Assembly (NCBI GenBank): GCA_964035545.1
Contig: OZ037770.1
Location: 4,507,662 to 4,571,661, forward strand
Reading direction: 5' to 3'
Source of the DNA: Bugula neritina
Taxonomy: Eukaryota; Bryozoa; Gymnolaemata; Cheilostomatida; Bugulidae
Length of the DNA: 64,000 bases
Part shown: one piece after another, positions 34,314-49,300 of the stretch
Layout of the letters: every line of letters begins with the position of its first letter
How positions within the stretch are numbered: position 1 is the first letter of the stretch
The notes under the pieces: model-generated
Database searches by the model: none
What the model was told of the DNA's origin: nothing
Seen by the model: the letters and a program-made list of their open reading frames with translations, nothing else
Made by a program: the position numbers and the translations under genes

Positions 34314-37300
34314 ATGGCAACAGCTGGTGAGTGAATTTAAATACTCTTTTATTCACTTATTTCTTGGAAAATAGAAATATATAAACTCTGAAGATATGTT
34401 GATGTTGTGCCACCAGAATTTAATATAAATCTATAAAACTATTTTATTATCATGCACTACTCTCTATAGCACTGTTTTATGTCACCAATTAGCGTATTGC
34501 TTTGAGAATAGTAGAATAGATAATATTATGCAAGCAGTTGGGTTAGAGTTGTGTTATCTCAACACAATAAACACTGAACTATAAACTATACATTAAATGA
34601 TTATTTAGAAAGAATATAAAGCTATCCAATAAAATAAATATTAGTCATTGTTATGATTACTGAAATCTACCATATAATAAATTTATTCAAGCAGTAGATA
34701 TGACAGGTGTCACAGCGACATACATCACCTGCTAGCACTGTGTAATAATCACACTGTCACTGCATGATGTTACAGAGAAGATGAGAATCTGGTTCAGACA
34801 TTCTGGACAGCCACCTGTAAGCTGGTCAGATGTAAGGAGAGCTGATACCAAGTTATATACTACTGCTGAGGTGAAACGTGAAGTTGGGAGTTATTACATC
34901 ACAGATCTCAAGCTGAGAGGGAAAATTCCAAGTAACATTGGAGAGATTGCAGGTAAAGCCCTGTGTCTACATGTTTCTAACCTGACTGACAGAGCAAGTC
35001 TAGACAAGTGAGTGTCTATTAAAATAGCTGTGTAAATGTTAAACAAGTTCATTTATTAAATAATGATAATACTGCTATTTATGATGATGGATAAAATATA
35101 ATGGATAATATAATATAAAATATACCTGATTGAATACACCACTATAGTATACAGAGTACATACTACTATTTGTGTTATTTATTAAATAATAATGGATAAT
35201 AGACACTGAAGCTGAAGCATATTTTTGCTCATAATATATTCATACAGTATAATATAAATCAACATAGTAATATGTGCAACATTGTATGTAATCCAAATGA
35301 GCTTATAAAACTGCCTCTACTGCTACTTCATAATATATGCTGAATCTAAGCATGCTTTTGCTCATAATATATGCATACAACATAATATACATCAACATAG
35401 TAATATGTGCAACAATGTATGTAATTCAACTAAGCTTATAGTTGTATAGAAACTAGGAAGTGCAAAACTGCCTCTACTCGATATCACTGACTAAATCATG
35501 TTTTATGTATATATAGCTAAAAATATGAGTAATGCACAGTCTATAATATATTATACAAAAGACTATGTTATGCCCGCAACTGCAACTGCAAATGTTATTC
35601 AATATATTAATTTACAGAGCATTGTAGAGTGAGGCCTTGTGTACTATAAACTGACAGCTAAGCTTGCTAAATGAAGCTTCCTCTTCTCACCTACAACATA
35701 ATATTATAAGTGAAACTTTTTGTGTTTTTGTGTTAACAATAAGTGCGTTTCTTGCATATTTTACTTAGTTAAATACACAAGTAGCATGATATAATAGTAT
35801 ATATTATTTTGATATGGTAGACATAAATACATGACACACTTTATATTACAGTCTATGTAAGCTGACTCAGTTAGAGAAACTAGACATAGGATGGAATCAT
35901 CTCGACATAGTACCAGAATTTGTGTCATCACTCACATCAATTAAAGAGTTGAATATGGAAAACTGTAAATTATCTACTCTACCTGAGAGGTTTGTGGAAC
36001 ACAGTCCTTTTTGTTTCAAACACTAAATAATTCACATGTTGATATAATGCGTACCAAGTATTGCTAATTAGTATGTCACTATGTGTTGAAAAGCATAAAG
36101 CTATAAATTACGTACTTCTTGAGGCTATACGATATTAGAGTTTTTGAAAACTTGAAAATAAATATGTTTCAGTTATCTGGCATTACATTTCCTATTGCTA
36201 TAAAACCTTTTTAACAAATATTATAACACCCAATTGTAGTTTACTATAGTGTGTATTTCTCATCAAATGGTTGTTACTTTGAATATGCCTTAGCGTAATA
36301 AATTTGCTACTTGGATATTTTACCTGATGGAATATGCAGTGCATGCTATGATACAGTAGACTAAATATATCACATACTTTATATTACAGCCTTATTAAGC
36401 GGACTCAGTTAGAAAAACTATACATAGGATTGAATCCTCTCTACACAGTACCAGAAGTTGTGTCATCACTCACTTCACTGAAAGAGTTGAATATGTGGGA
36501 ATGTAATTTATCTACTCTACCTGAGAGGTTTGTGTGCCACAACAAATTTTATATATCACTTTTAACATTCAATAATTGTTATTCTGAAGCAGAATTTCAA
36601 CACAGTAAATACTACATTGAGATGTTTATACTTTTTCTCTGCAAAAACTACATATGAATCTCACAGTTTCTGGGGATATTGTCAATTAGCACACTGTCTA
36701 GAAGTTTCCTCTGCTTCACAAGTTCTTTTATAGTGTTTCTATATCTTTTTGAATATTTCCCATGATAGGTTGACTGGGCTGTTTTTCAGTAATCGCTTTA
36801 ATAACTCTTTTCATTATAATATAACTATAGCTACTTCTGTACACATAATTGGTATATATTATATTATTATAGTAACACAGCTTCTTATTATTGTTTAATT
36901 TGAATACACAAGTGCTATATACAGTATTTATATAATATTATCCTGGTACAGTGAATTACATATATTACACACTTTATATTACAGTCTGTGTCAGCTGACT
37001 CAGCTAGAGAAACTTGAGCTAGCAAGAAATTCTCTCCACACAGTACCAGAAGTTGTGTCATCACTCACAGCACTCAAAGAGTTGAATATGGGGAGCTGTA
37101 AATTATCTACTCTACCTGAGAGGTTTGTGGAACACAGTCTTTCTTGTTTCAAACACTCAATAATTCACATGTTGATATAATGCTTACCAAGTATTGCTAA
37201 TTAGTATGTCACTATGTATTGTTGAAAAGCATAAAGCTATAAATTACATATTTCTTGAGGCTATATGATATTAGAGTTTCTCAAAACTTGAAAATAAATA

Positions 37301-40300
37301 TGTTTCAGTTATCTGGCATTACATTTCCTATTACTATGAAACCTTCTCCAATAAATACTATAGCACTCGCTTGTAGTTTACTAGAATCTAGTTCACATTA
37401 AATGCTTATTAGGTTTCGGTATTTCACTTTGAATTTGCTTTGTTGCAATAAATATGTTTCTTGGATATTTTACTTGATTGAATACACAAGTAGTATATAC
37501 TATTACCATGATACAGTGGATTAAACACGTAACGCACTTTATATTACAGCCTGTGTAAGCTGACTCAGTTAGAGAAACTGGACATAGGATGGAATCCTCT
37601 CAACACAGTACCAGAAGTTGTGTCATCGCTCACATCACTTAAAGAGTTGTATATGGGGAACTGTAAATTGTCTACTCTACCTGAGAGGTTTGTGGAGCAC
37701 AGTCTTTCTTGTTTCAAACACTCAAAAATTCACATGTTGTTATAATGCTTACCAAGTATTGCTAATTAGTATGTCACTATGTATTGTTGAAAAGCACAAA
37801 GCTATAAATTACATATTTCTTGAGGCTATATTGAATTAGAGTTTCTCATTACTTGAAAATAAATATGTTTCAGTTATCTGTCATTACATTTCCTATCGCT
37901 ATAAAACTTTTTTAACAAATATTATAGCATCCACTTGTAGTTTACTATAGTGTGTATTTCTCATTAAATGGTTATTAGAGCCTTCTGTACTTTACTATGA
38001 ATATGCCTTAGCGTAATAAATTTGCTATTTGGATATTTTACTTGATTGAATATGCAGTGTTTGTTATGATACAATAAATTAAATATATCACATACTTCTT
38101 ATTACAGCCTGAGCCAGCTGACTCAGTTAGAGAAACTGTACATAGCAGTGAATCCTCTCAACACATTACCAGAAGTTGTGTCATCACTCACATCACTTAA
38201 AGAGTTGAATATGATAGGCTGTGAATTATCTACTCTACCTGAGAGGTTTGTGTGTCACTACAAATTTTATATCATTTTTAACGTTCAATAATTGTTATTT
38301 TGTAGGAGAATTTCAGCACAGTAAATACTACATTAAGATGTTTATACTTTTTCTCTGCAAACCCCCATACGAATCTTAACGTTTCAGAGGATATTGTCAA
38401 TTAGCACACTATCAGTTGTATAGTTGATTATTATTCACACACTGAGTATATATAATAATTGAATACTTGTATGCTATTATAATAAACTGTTAACTTCTCA
38501 TGCTCTGCATGTAATATGCTACAATAAGTTGCTTGGTTGTTAAATTGTATATAGTTTTACCTGGTTGAAAACAAAATGTGAATACAGTATAAAGTTTTAT
38601 GGTAATGCAGACTACATATATATGTGAATATAGTGAATATAGTGAATATAGTATAAAATATTATAGTAATGCAGACCACATATATATCATACACTTTATA
38701 TTACAGCCTGTGTCAGCTGACTCAGTTAGAGAAACTAGACATAGGATGGAATCCTCTCAACACAGTACCAGAAGTTGTGTCATCACTCACATCACTTAAA
38801 GAGTTGAATATGAGGAGCTGTAAATTATCTACTCTACCTGGGAGGTTGGTATTGCACAATATTATCTCTGTTTCAAACATTCAATATTTCACTTCTTTAA
38901 TGCTTATCAAGTAGTGTTATGCTATTTTATTATATATTGCCAACGTATGTTAAAAAACCTATAGATATGCATTTTCGAACTTGTCCAATAGTTTGTGCTA
39001 AGGTGGAAATAATACAGCCTCATGGTATGCTATTGTATATCCTTATATCACAAGAACCTTTTGTAATGAATAATAAAACAGCCATCCGCAGTGTACTGGC
39101 AATCATGGTAATAATCGAATCTTTCTTAGCTTCTTGCGTCAATCACTTTGACTATCCATTACTGCAATGAATTTTTTTCTGAACTTTTTACCTGACTGAC
39201 TGTGCTTAGCAATATAACATGTACAGTGTATATTATTATGACACAGTAGACTACATATATCATACCCTTTATAATTATTGCAGTCTATGCCAGCTGACTC
39301 AGTTAGAGAAACTAAACTTAAGAGGAAATCCTCTCAACACAATACCAGAAGTTGTGTCATCGCTCACATCACTTAAGGAGTTGGATATAAAGAGCTGTAG
39401 ATTATCTACTCTACCTAAGAGGTTTGTGGAACACAGTCTTTCTTGTTTCAAACATTCAATAATTCACATGTTGATATAATGCTTACCAAGTATTGCTAAT
39501 TAGTATGTCACTATGTATAGTTGAAAAGCATAAAGCTATAAATTACAATTTTCTTGAGGCTATATTGTATTTGAGTTTCTCAAAACTTGAAAATAAATAT
39601 GTTTCAGTTTTCTGGCATTACATTTCCTATTGCCATAAAAAGTTCTTCAACAAATACTATAGCACCGCTTGTACTTTACTAGAATCTATTTCAGATTAAA
39701 TGTCTTTTACTTTAAATATGCCTTGTCAAAATAAATTTTTTTTGCATGTTATACCATATTGAATACACCACTGTAGTATACACAGTACATAATACTATCC
39801 TGATACAGTGGATTGCATATATTATGCACTTTATATTACAGTCTATGTCAGCTGACTCAGTTAGAGAAACTAAACATGAGAGATAATCCTCTCAACACAG
39901 TACCAGAAGTTGTGTTATCACTCACCTCACTTAAAGAGTTGTATATGTGGAACTGTGGTTTATCTACTCTACCTCAGAGGTTTGTGTGTTACAATAATTA
40001 TTTCTTTTGTTTTAAACATTCTATATTTCACTTCTTTAATGCTTCTCAAGTAGTGTTATGCTATGATATCATATATTGCCAACGTATGTTGAAAAACATA
40101 AACATGTATTTTTTTAACTTATCTAGTTGTTTGTCCTAATATAGAAATAATACAATTTTATAGTGAGCCATTGTATATCCTTATATCACAATACTTTTTG
40201 TAATCAAAAATAAAGCAGCCCTCTGCAGTTTACTGACAATCATGGTAATAATCGAATCTTTCTTAGCTTCTTGCGTCAAGCACTTTGACTATCCATTACC

Positions 40301-43300
40301 GGAATGAATTTTTTTTCTGCATTTCTTACTTGGCTGACTGTGCTTAGCAATATAATATGTACAGTGTATATTATTATGACACAGGAGACTACATATATCA
40401 TACCCTTTATAATTATTGCAGTCTATGCCAGCTGACTCAGTTAGAGAAACTAAACTTAAGAGGAAATCCTCTCAACACAGTACCAGAAGTTGTGTCATCA
40501 CTCTCATCACTTAAGGAGTTGGATATAAAGAGCTGTGAATTATCTACTCTACCTGAGAGGTTTGTGGAACACAGTCTTTCTTGTTTCAAACATTCAATAA
40601 TTCACATGTTGATATAATGCTTACCAAGTATTGGGAATTAGTATGTCACTATGTATAGTTGAAAAGCATAAAGCTATAAATTACAATTTTCTTGAGGCTA
40701 TATTGTATTTGAGTTCCTCAAAACTTGAAAATAAATATGTTTCAGTTTTCTGGCATTACATTTCCTATTGCCATAAAAAGTTCTTCAACAAATACTATAG
40801 CACCGCTTGTACTTTACTAGAATCTATTTCAGATTAAATGTCTTTTACTTTAAATATGCCTTGTCAAAATAAATTTTTTTTGCATGTTATACCATATTGA
40901 ATACACCACTGTAGTATACACAGTACATAATATTATCCTGATACAGTGGATTGCATATATTATGCACTTTATATTACAGTCTATGTCAGTTGACTCAGTT
41001 AGAGAAACTATACATAGGAGATAATCCTCTCGACACAGTACCAGAAGTTGTGTTATCACTCACCTCACTTAAAGAGTTGTATATGTGGAACTGTGGTTTA
41101 TCTACTCTACCTCAGAGGTTTGTGTGTTACAATAATTATTTCTTTTGTTTTAAACATTCTATATTTCACTTCTTTAATGCTTATCAAGTAGTGTTATGCT
41201 ATGATATCATATATTGCCAACGTATGTTGAAAAACATAAACATGTATTTTTTTAACTTATCTAGTTGTTTGTCCTAATGTAGAAATAATACAATTTTATA
41301 GTGAGCCATTGTATATCCTTATATCACAATACTTTTTGTAATCAAAAATAAAGCAGCCCTCTGCAGTTTACTGACAATCATGGTAATAATCGAATCTTTC
41401 TTAGCTTCTTGCGTCAAGCACTTTGACTATCCATTACCGGAATGAATTTCTTTTCTGCATTTTTTACCTTGTTGACTGTGCTTAGCAATATAATATGTAC
41501 AGTGTATATTATTATGACACAGGAGACTACATATATCATACCCTTTATAATTATTGCAGTCTATGCCAGCTGACTCAGTTAGAGAAACTACACATAGAAG
41601 GAAATCCTCTCAACACAGTACCAGAAGTTGTGACATCACTCACATCGCTTAAAGAGTTGGATATAAAGAGCTGTGAATTATCTACTCTACCTGAGAGGTT
41701 TGTGGAACACAGTCTTTTTTTTTAGTTTCAAATGTTCAATAATTCACATTTTGATATAATGCTTACCAAGTATTGGGAATTAGTATGTCACTATGTATTG
41801 TTGAAAAGCATAAAGTTATAAATTACATATTTCTTGAGGCTATATTGAATTAGAGTTTCTCATTACTTGAAAATAAATATGTTTCAGTTATCTGTCATTA
41901 CATTTCCTATCGCTATAAAACTTTTTTAACAAATATTATAGCATCCACTTGTAGTTTACTATAGTGTGTATTTCTCATTAAATGGTTATTAGAGCCTTCT
42001 GTACTTTACTATGGATATGCCTTAGCGTAATAAATTTGCTATTTGGATATTTTACTTGATTGAATATGCAGTGTTTGTTATGATACAATAAATTAAATAT
42101 ATCACATACTTCTTATTACAGCCTGAGCCAGCTGACTAAGTTAGAGAAACTATACATAGGAGGGAATCCTCTCAACACAGTACCAGAAGTTGTGTCATCA
42201 CTCACATCACTTAAAGAGTTGAATATGGAGAGCTGTGAAATATCTACTCTACCTGAGAGGTTTGTGTGTCACAACAAGTTTTATATATCACTTTTAACAT
42301 TCAATAATTGTTATTTTGAAGCAGAATTTCAACACAGTAAATACTACATTAAGATGTTTATACTTTTTCTCTGCAAAAACTACATATGAATCTCACCGTT
42401 TCTGAGGATATTGTCAATTAGCACACTATCTAGAAATTTCCTCTGCTTCACAAGTTATTTTATAGTATTTCTATTTCTTTTTGAATATCTCCCATGATAG
42501 GTTGACTGGGCTGTTTTTCAGAAGTCGTTTTAATAACTATTTTTATTATATTATAATTATAGCTACTTCTGTACACATAATTAGCATATATATTACATTA
42601 TTATAGTATCACAGTTTCTTTTTACTGTCTAATTGAATGCACAAGTGCTATATACAGTATCTACATAATAATATCCTGATACAGTGAATTACATATATTA
42701 TGCACTTTATATTACAGTCTATGTAAGCTGACTCAGTTAGAGAAACTAGACATAAGAGGAAATCCTCTCTACACAGTACCAGAAGTTGTGTCATCACTTA
42801 CATCACTTAAGGAGTTAAATATGGAAAACTGTAAAATATCTACTCTACCTGAGAGGTTTGTGAAACACAGTCTTTCTTGTTTCAAACACTCAATAATTCA
42901 CATGTTTTTATAATGCTTACCAAGTATTGTTAATTAGTTTGACAATATGTAGTGTTGAAAAGCATAAAGCTATAAATTACAATTTTCTTGAGGCTATATG
43001 ATATTAGAGTTTCTGAACACTTGAAAATAAATATGTTTCAGTTATTAGGCATTACATTTCCTATTGCTCTATAACCTTCTTTAAATAATCCTATAACACC
43101 TACTTGTGGTTTACTAGAATCTATTCCCCATTACATGCTTATTAGCTTTCGGTAGTTTACTTTGAATTTGTTTTGTTGCAATAAATTTGTTTCTTGAATA
43201 TTTTTCCTGATTGAATACACAAGTATGGTATAATATACAGTATATAATAATATCCTGATACAGTGGATTACATATATTATGCACTTTATATTACAGTCTA

Positions 43301-46300
43301 TGTCAGCTGACTGAGTTAGAGAAACTATACATAGGATCGAATCCTCTCAAAACAGTACCAGAAGTTGTGTCATCACTCACTTCACTTGAAGAGTTGGATA
43401 TGGGGAGATGTGAATTATCTAATCTACCTGAGAGGTTTGTGTGTCACTACAAATTGTACATCATTTTTAACGGTCAATAATTATTATTTTGTAGCAGAAT
43501 TTCAGCACAGTAAATACTACATCAAGATGTTTATACTTTTTCTCTGCAAACCTCCATATGAATCTCACCTTTACAGAGGATATTGTCAATTAGCACACTA
43601 TCTAGAAGATTCCCGACGTCACAAATAAGTTTATAGTATTCCAATATCTTTTTTGAAATGCTTCCCATGAGAGGTTGACTAGGCTTTTCTTAAGAAATTG
43701 TTTTATCAACCCTTTTCATTATATTATAATGATTGTTACTTCTGTACCCATAATTGGTATATATTGTAGTAATTTTAGTAATTACTAGTTTTGTGGGCTT
43801 CTAGCGAGCAATATCTTTATATTATCTTCCAATAATATCACGGCTTGTAACAGGAATGAATGATTTATTAATACGCAGTAAAAGTAGTAGCGAAACGATA
43901 CATCCAGTATCAAGGGTAAAAATATACATTTATCTTACACTAACTAGCTATCACACTCTGAGTATGGCTGCTATCTACATCCGGCGCCCTCCGCGCATCG
44001 CTGGGGGTCTCATGTGACGGATATCGGATTGGCTGGGGAGCACGTGGGATAACATACTACACTCCCCACTACACTGCCCCCCACCCCAGCAGGAAGCCCA
44101 CCTTCCTGATAATACCAAAATAAAAAAATAAAATAACAACAAAAAAACAATAAGATATCTGCATCACAAGATCAAAATTTATACTTAGGCCAACGGTTTA
44201 TTAAAAAAAAACATCTGGTTAAAATATAAAAATTAGGCACTATAAAACTAAGAGATTGTATCTGTACCAAGAGCTTTTTGTACGGCACCGAGAGATATGA
44301 TGTGTAGAGAGACGGTAAGTGAGGCACCACCTGCGGCGTAGATCAGGAGGACAGCTGGAAAGAGTTAGGGACAGGGAAATAGAGAGGGGAAAGAGAACGT
44401 CATCTACGACACTGGGGTTGTCACAAAGACGGGTGTCGGGGCAATGTGGAAGGTAGACACTCAGTCTTTATCATCTCTCTTGAGCTGGGCCACAGAGTCC
44501 CGGAGAGCCTTGAGTTCAGAAGCGGCGGCTGATATTCTAGACGCCAACCTCTCTCTCTCTAGTTCATGCATCCGTTGCTCCATCTCTCTTAGATTTCTAG
44601 CAACAGAGGAGTGGCGTTTGGGGATGAAGACTGCCATCGCCACTTACGAGAGGGTCGAGGGGAGACAGGTGAGGACGGGCATCATCTCTGGGGGACTTCT
44701 ATCCGTTGTAAGACTAGTCGGAGTACGATGTTGGGACGGGGCGCAGTGTGAGCGGGGGTGACGGGCGAGGTACCAGGAGCTTCCTAAGCCCAGGGGGTTT
44801 GGGGCAGGGTTCTTGGGTAATGGCACGGGGAGCGGGAAATTCTTGGCTCAGCCGTTCGTAACGAGCAGGGTCTGAGATGAATGGCTTGATGAGGCCGAGA
44901 AAAGTTGGGAAGGAAAGCTTGTCCACATTGTAGAGATGTCCAACGTGACACTCCATAGTCCTCTGGTGACGAAGGGTGTAGTCCCTGTGGTAGCTGTACT
45001 CCCCACAGGGGCAGAAGGTGGTGATGAAATGTTGATGGATGTGTACTCGGAGGCGGCGAGGTGTGGTGAAATGCTGTTGACACAGCCGGCAGGTGGTGCA
45101 GTTGTCGTTTCCTCTATCTTGTTGAATCATGTTCTCGGTATCCTGGGTAACCCAGCTAGACCGGGTTATGAGTATCTCCGGTAGTGTAGCGGAAGTAGGT
45201 TCCTTCTCCCAAGCCATCTCCAATGGTGGCATATCATCGTAGTTAGAAGAGCGAGTGATATCTGAAAGAGCAGAATTATTGTTAGATCGAATTTGATCTT
45301 TACAGCATAATTCTGATGACAATCGACTGTTACTAGTCTGAGAGTCATGCATATTTTTGTACGGCACTCGAGAGACTGTGTTTGGACGTGTAGACTGACT
45401 GAGAAACATTGTGTCAAGCTCCAGATCTAGTAGATCTCCGGCCATTGTTATGTCCTCGTCGTCTTTCACGTTTAGCCCAGTCTCCAGTAATTGTGATTCA
45501 ACCAGAGTGATTAAATCAGAATTAACTGATGTCAAACCCGTTTCCATAGATAGGAATACTAGGGCTAGGCAGGCTTACTTTGGAACTTGGTATTTGGAAT
45601 CATACTCAACGTTCAAGCTTGGATTTTAGTGGTTTTAGTATGTCTACCTTTGGTGATGTCAGCGTAAGAAAAGACTGGACAGCGTGTTTATTTCGCATGG
45701 CTAGAACTGTTTGCCCCGGGCGCAATAATTCCACCTAATACTCCGCCCTCGCAAAAGTTGATATTTTCGCGGTGTTCACAACTTCCTTCGTTTCGCTACC
45801 AGTTTCTCAGTACCGCACCCAGCTTGGCCTTCATGTCTGCCGCTTGTAACGCAGTCGCATACGAAGTCCCAAATATACTAGGGGTTGCCTAGTACGTTGT
45901 CCACTTTCCAAGGGAAGTGGTGTACTAATTGGGGGAGATGGTGTAGTCACTGCTCGTGGCGGTGTACTCACTGATGGACTGTTATGTTCCATCGGTGGCG
46001 TTTCCGGCCTACTATTGACTGCTGTATTATTTTCAAGATTTCCGGATACAGCCCTCCCCCGGGGGGTTTTGCACTTCCGGAGCTGAAACAGGTTCCGGAA
46101 GTGGTGGCGTTAGACTTGGCGCTGAGGGTGGTGGGCGCACTTCTGGTAACGGAAGTTGTCTTTCCTGCCTCACCAAGTCTTCTGCCCGCGGCATGACCAC
46201 TTCATACTCTGGTTCATGTCGTCGCCGCTAGCGCGTTGCTGTCTGCCTCCTGGGCTCTAACAACCGGGGGGGGGAAGGGGAAGTTCTCCAGCCGCACCTG

Positions 46301-49300
46301 GGCTAGCCCAATACAGCTTCAAGGGAGCCTCATTCTGGATAGACACCTGTCCTGAGCGCTCAAGCTTGTAGGTGTGATTGGGCATCACTTCAACTACCGC
46401 GTAGGGTCCCACGAACTTAGGCTGTAGCTTAGCCGCCTGTCCTTGACGCCTACGGTAGTTGACCATCCACACCCAGTCTCCAACTTTGTAGAGGGGTGGT
46501 TCCTCGGAGTCTTCTTTTCGCACCTGCCACTGAATTTCCCGTAGTATTGTGTGTGCGACCTTCATTTGCTTTACCAATTTGCTGACATACTCGTGGATGG
46601 AGTAGTCCTGCTCAGGAATGTGGTAGGTGAGGTCATCTGGCACCCTAGTCTTTTGAACGAGCATCAGGAGGTTAGGGGTCTCACCAGTACTGGTGTGCGG
46701 TGTGCTACGATAGGCCCGCATGACTTGCGGCAACACCGTATCCCATTCCTTCTGACTCCGGTCGAGAAGTAGACTGCGGAGTGCATCGCCCAGCATCCGG
46801 TTGTTGCGCTCCACCACTCCGTTTTCCTGGGGGTAGTATGGAGTGGTCCTGCTTTAATTTACTCCTCAGAGGCAGCAAAGATCGCTCATCAGCTGAGACT
46901 AAAATTGAGCCCCCTGGTCCGAATGTATATGCTCAGGCAAGCCAAAATAGCAGAATACATGTTGGTCCAGCACCCTGGCCACTGTTGGAGCGGACGCATC
47001 TGGGATAGCCAGAGCGTCTGCCTACCTAGTGAAGTGGTCAGTTAATACTAGGATCCAACTGTTTCCTCTGGGGGTTAGGGGCATGGGTCCGACCAGGTTG
47101 ACAGCCACCACTTGCCACGGCCTTCCAGCATATAGCCTCCACCGTCCCGCTTCACCAAGGAGACGACCATGCTTGCTGGCCTGGCAGATTTCGCACTGTC
47201 TTACTCTGATTCGTACATCACGCTCCATGCTAGGCCAGTACCACCGGAGTTGTAATTTGGTATGCACCCTCTGGGCTCCTGCGTGAGCCTGTTTGTGGGT
47301 GTTCCATACTAACTCCCGGCGGATAGCAGCTGGGCAGACTACCCTCTTCTTCTCGGGGTGTCTGTTGCTTGCGGCCAATGTCATGGTCAGCAGATAATCC
47401 GGCCCGATCCGCAGGGAGTCCCAACGTTGACAATACAGCCGTAATTCGGCGCATCTCTGCCTCAGCTTTTCTTCATTGGGTCGTCGCCCTTCTTTCTTGG
47501 CTTGGTACACGTCGGCTACCACTCCCAGAGGGTTTTCCTGGAGTTTTCGTAGCTCCCTAACGTTACTGGCTAAGACAGGGTTGGCGCGGAGGTTTTGTAC
47601 TACCTTCGGAGGCGTACCCGCCTTCTGTTGGAGTTGACCCTGGTCCCAGTCATACTCTATCTCAGGGTGGTCCAGTGCCGTCAACTAGGACCGCAGGGGA
47701 CTTCCATCCCTCTTCTCAATGTTGAGACACTGCCTACACCCTTCGTCTGGTCGCCGGCTCAGTCCGTCTGCATTGCCGTGCTTTTTACCGGGTCGATGTT
47801 TGATCCGGTAAAATAACTCGGCCAGGACCTTGAGCCATCTCGCGACCTGGCTAGACAGTTCTGCTCTCTTGCACAACCAAATCACAGAGGTGTGGTCCGT
47901 ACGCAGCCGGAACTTCTGGCCGTATAGATAAGGTCTAAAGGTCTTCACTGACTTGATTACTGCCAGCAGTTTCTTGCGGGTAGTGCAGAACTGTCGTTCA
48001 GTGGGTGAGAGAGACTTGCTGTAGTAGGCTACACTACTTCACTACGTTCCTGCACTTGCGACAGCACAGCGCCAACATTCTAGTCACTGGCGTCCGTGTC
48101 TAGGATATACTCCAGAGCGAAGTTTGGGTAGGCCAAGATAGGAGCCTCCAGCAGACGGCCCTTGAGGCAGTCAAACGCCCTCTGTTTGACGGAAGTCCAC
48201 TTCCAGGTCACCCCCTTTGCGGTGAGCCGATTTAACGGCTGTGCCACCCCTGCAAAGTCTGGTATGTATTGCCTGTAATACCCTACCCGCCCCAGGAAAG
48301 CCTGAAGTCCGGTCAAATCATGGGGGTAACCCAGTTTTCCACAGCTCGTACTTTTTCAGGATCAGTCGCCACGTAATGACGGCCGACGATGTGCCCCAGG
48401 TACCTCACCTCCGGCTGCAAGAGAGCGCACTTGGAGGGTTTGAGCTTCAGGTTGGCACCTCTGAGTCGTTCAAACACCTCCCGCAGACGACTGACGTGTG
48501 TCTGGAAGTCTGGGGAGATCACGATGACTTCATCGAGGTAGAGTAGCAGTGTCTTCCAGTGGAGCCCACTGAGGACCTGTTCCATGAGCCTCTGAAAGGT
48601 GGCAGGGGCGGAGGTCAACCCAAAGGGTAGTACTTTCGACTTCCACAGTCCGTCCCGTGTGATGAACACCGCCTTCTCCTGGGCGTCGGGACTCAGAGGG
48701 ACCTGCCAATAACCGCTCAGCAAGTTTAGTGTACTAAAGTACTTGCTGCCGGCCAGGGCGTCCAGAGATTCATCAATCCGGGGTAAAGGATAGGCGTCCT
48801 GTATGGTTACGCTATTTGGTTTGCGGTAGTCCACGCAGAACCGCCAACTGCCGTCTTTCTTCTGGACCAGGACAACCGGCGAGCTTCATTCACTATGTGC
48901 TGGCTCCTTCTCTTTTTCCGGCCCCAACCTCCTCATGGGTTGCCAGGTAGGGAGAGTCCCCGCAGCCAACGGTATCTCATGACAGACAGCTCTAGTCAGG
49001 CCCAAGTCATGGTCTCCGCTGCTGAACATTTCGTTGTACTCGCATAGCAACTTGGCCATAGCCTGTCGCTCCCCGTTGCTCGCGCAGCTATCACAGGACG
49101 ACTTGTACAACTCTTGGACATGTAGCGGGACGGTCCCCCGCCCTGGAGACGGGCGCTGTTGGGGACCTTCCGTCGCATCTCCCAGCGACGGCCCTATATC
49201 CTTTTCCTGAACAGAATGGAAACGGCCCAGTACAGACCCTGATGGTAGCTTTACCGCTTCTGAGAAGGGGTTGACACACTGCATCAAGATTTCTCCTCGT

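Noticed and set aside
34953-34960. Donor GTAAAG at the end of exon 2
   Set aside because: It would leave phase 1, which does not fit the next LRR exon; the GTGAGT donor at 35008 leaves phase 2.
38599-41277. Separate small LRR genes starting at each local ATG
   Set aside because: Each is one 138-bp exon plus intron readthrough; constant splice sites and phases show a single exon array.
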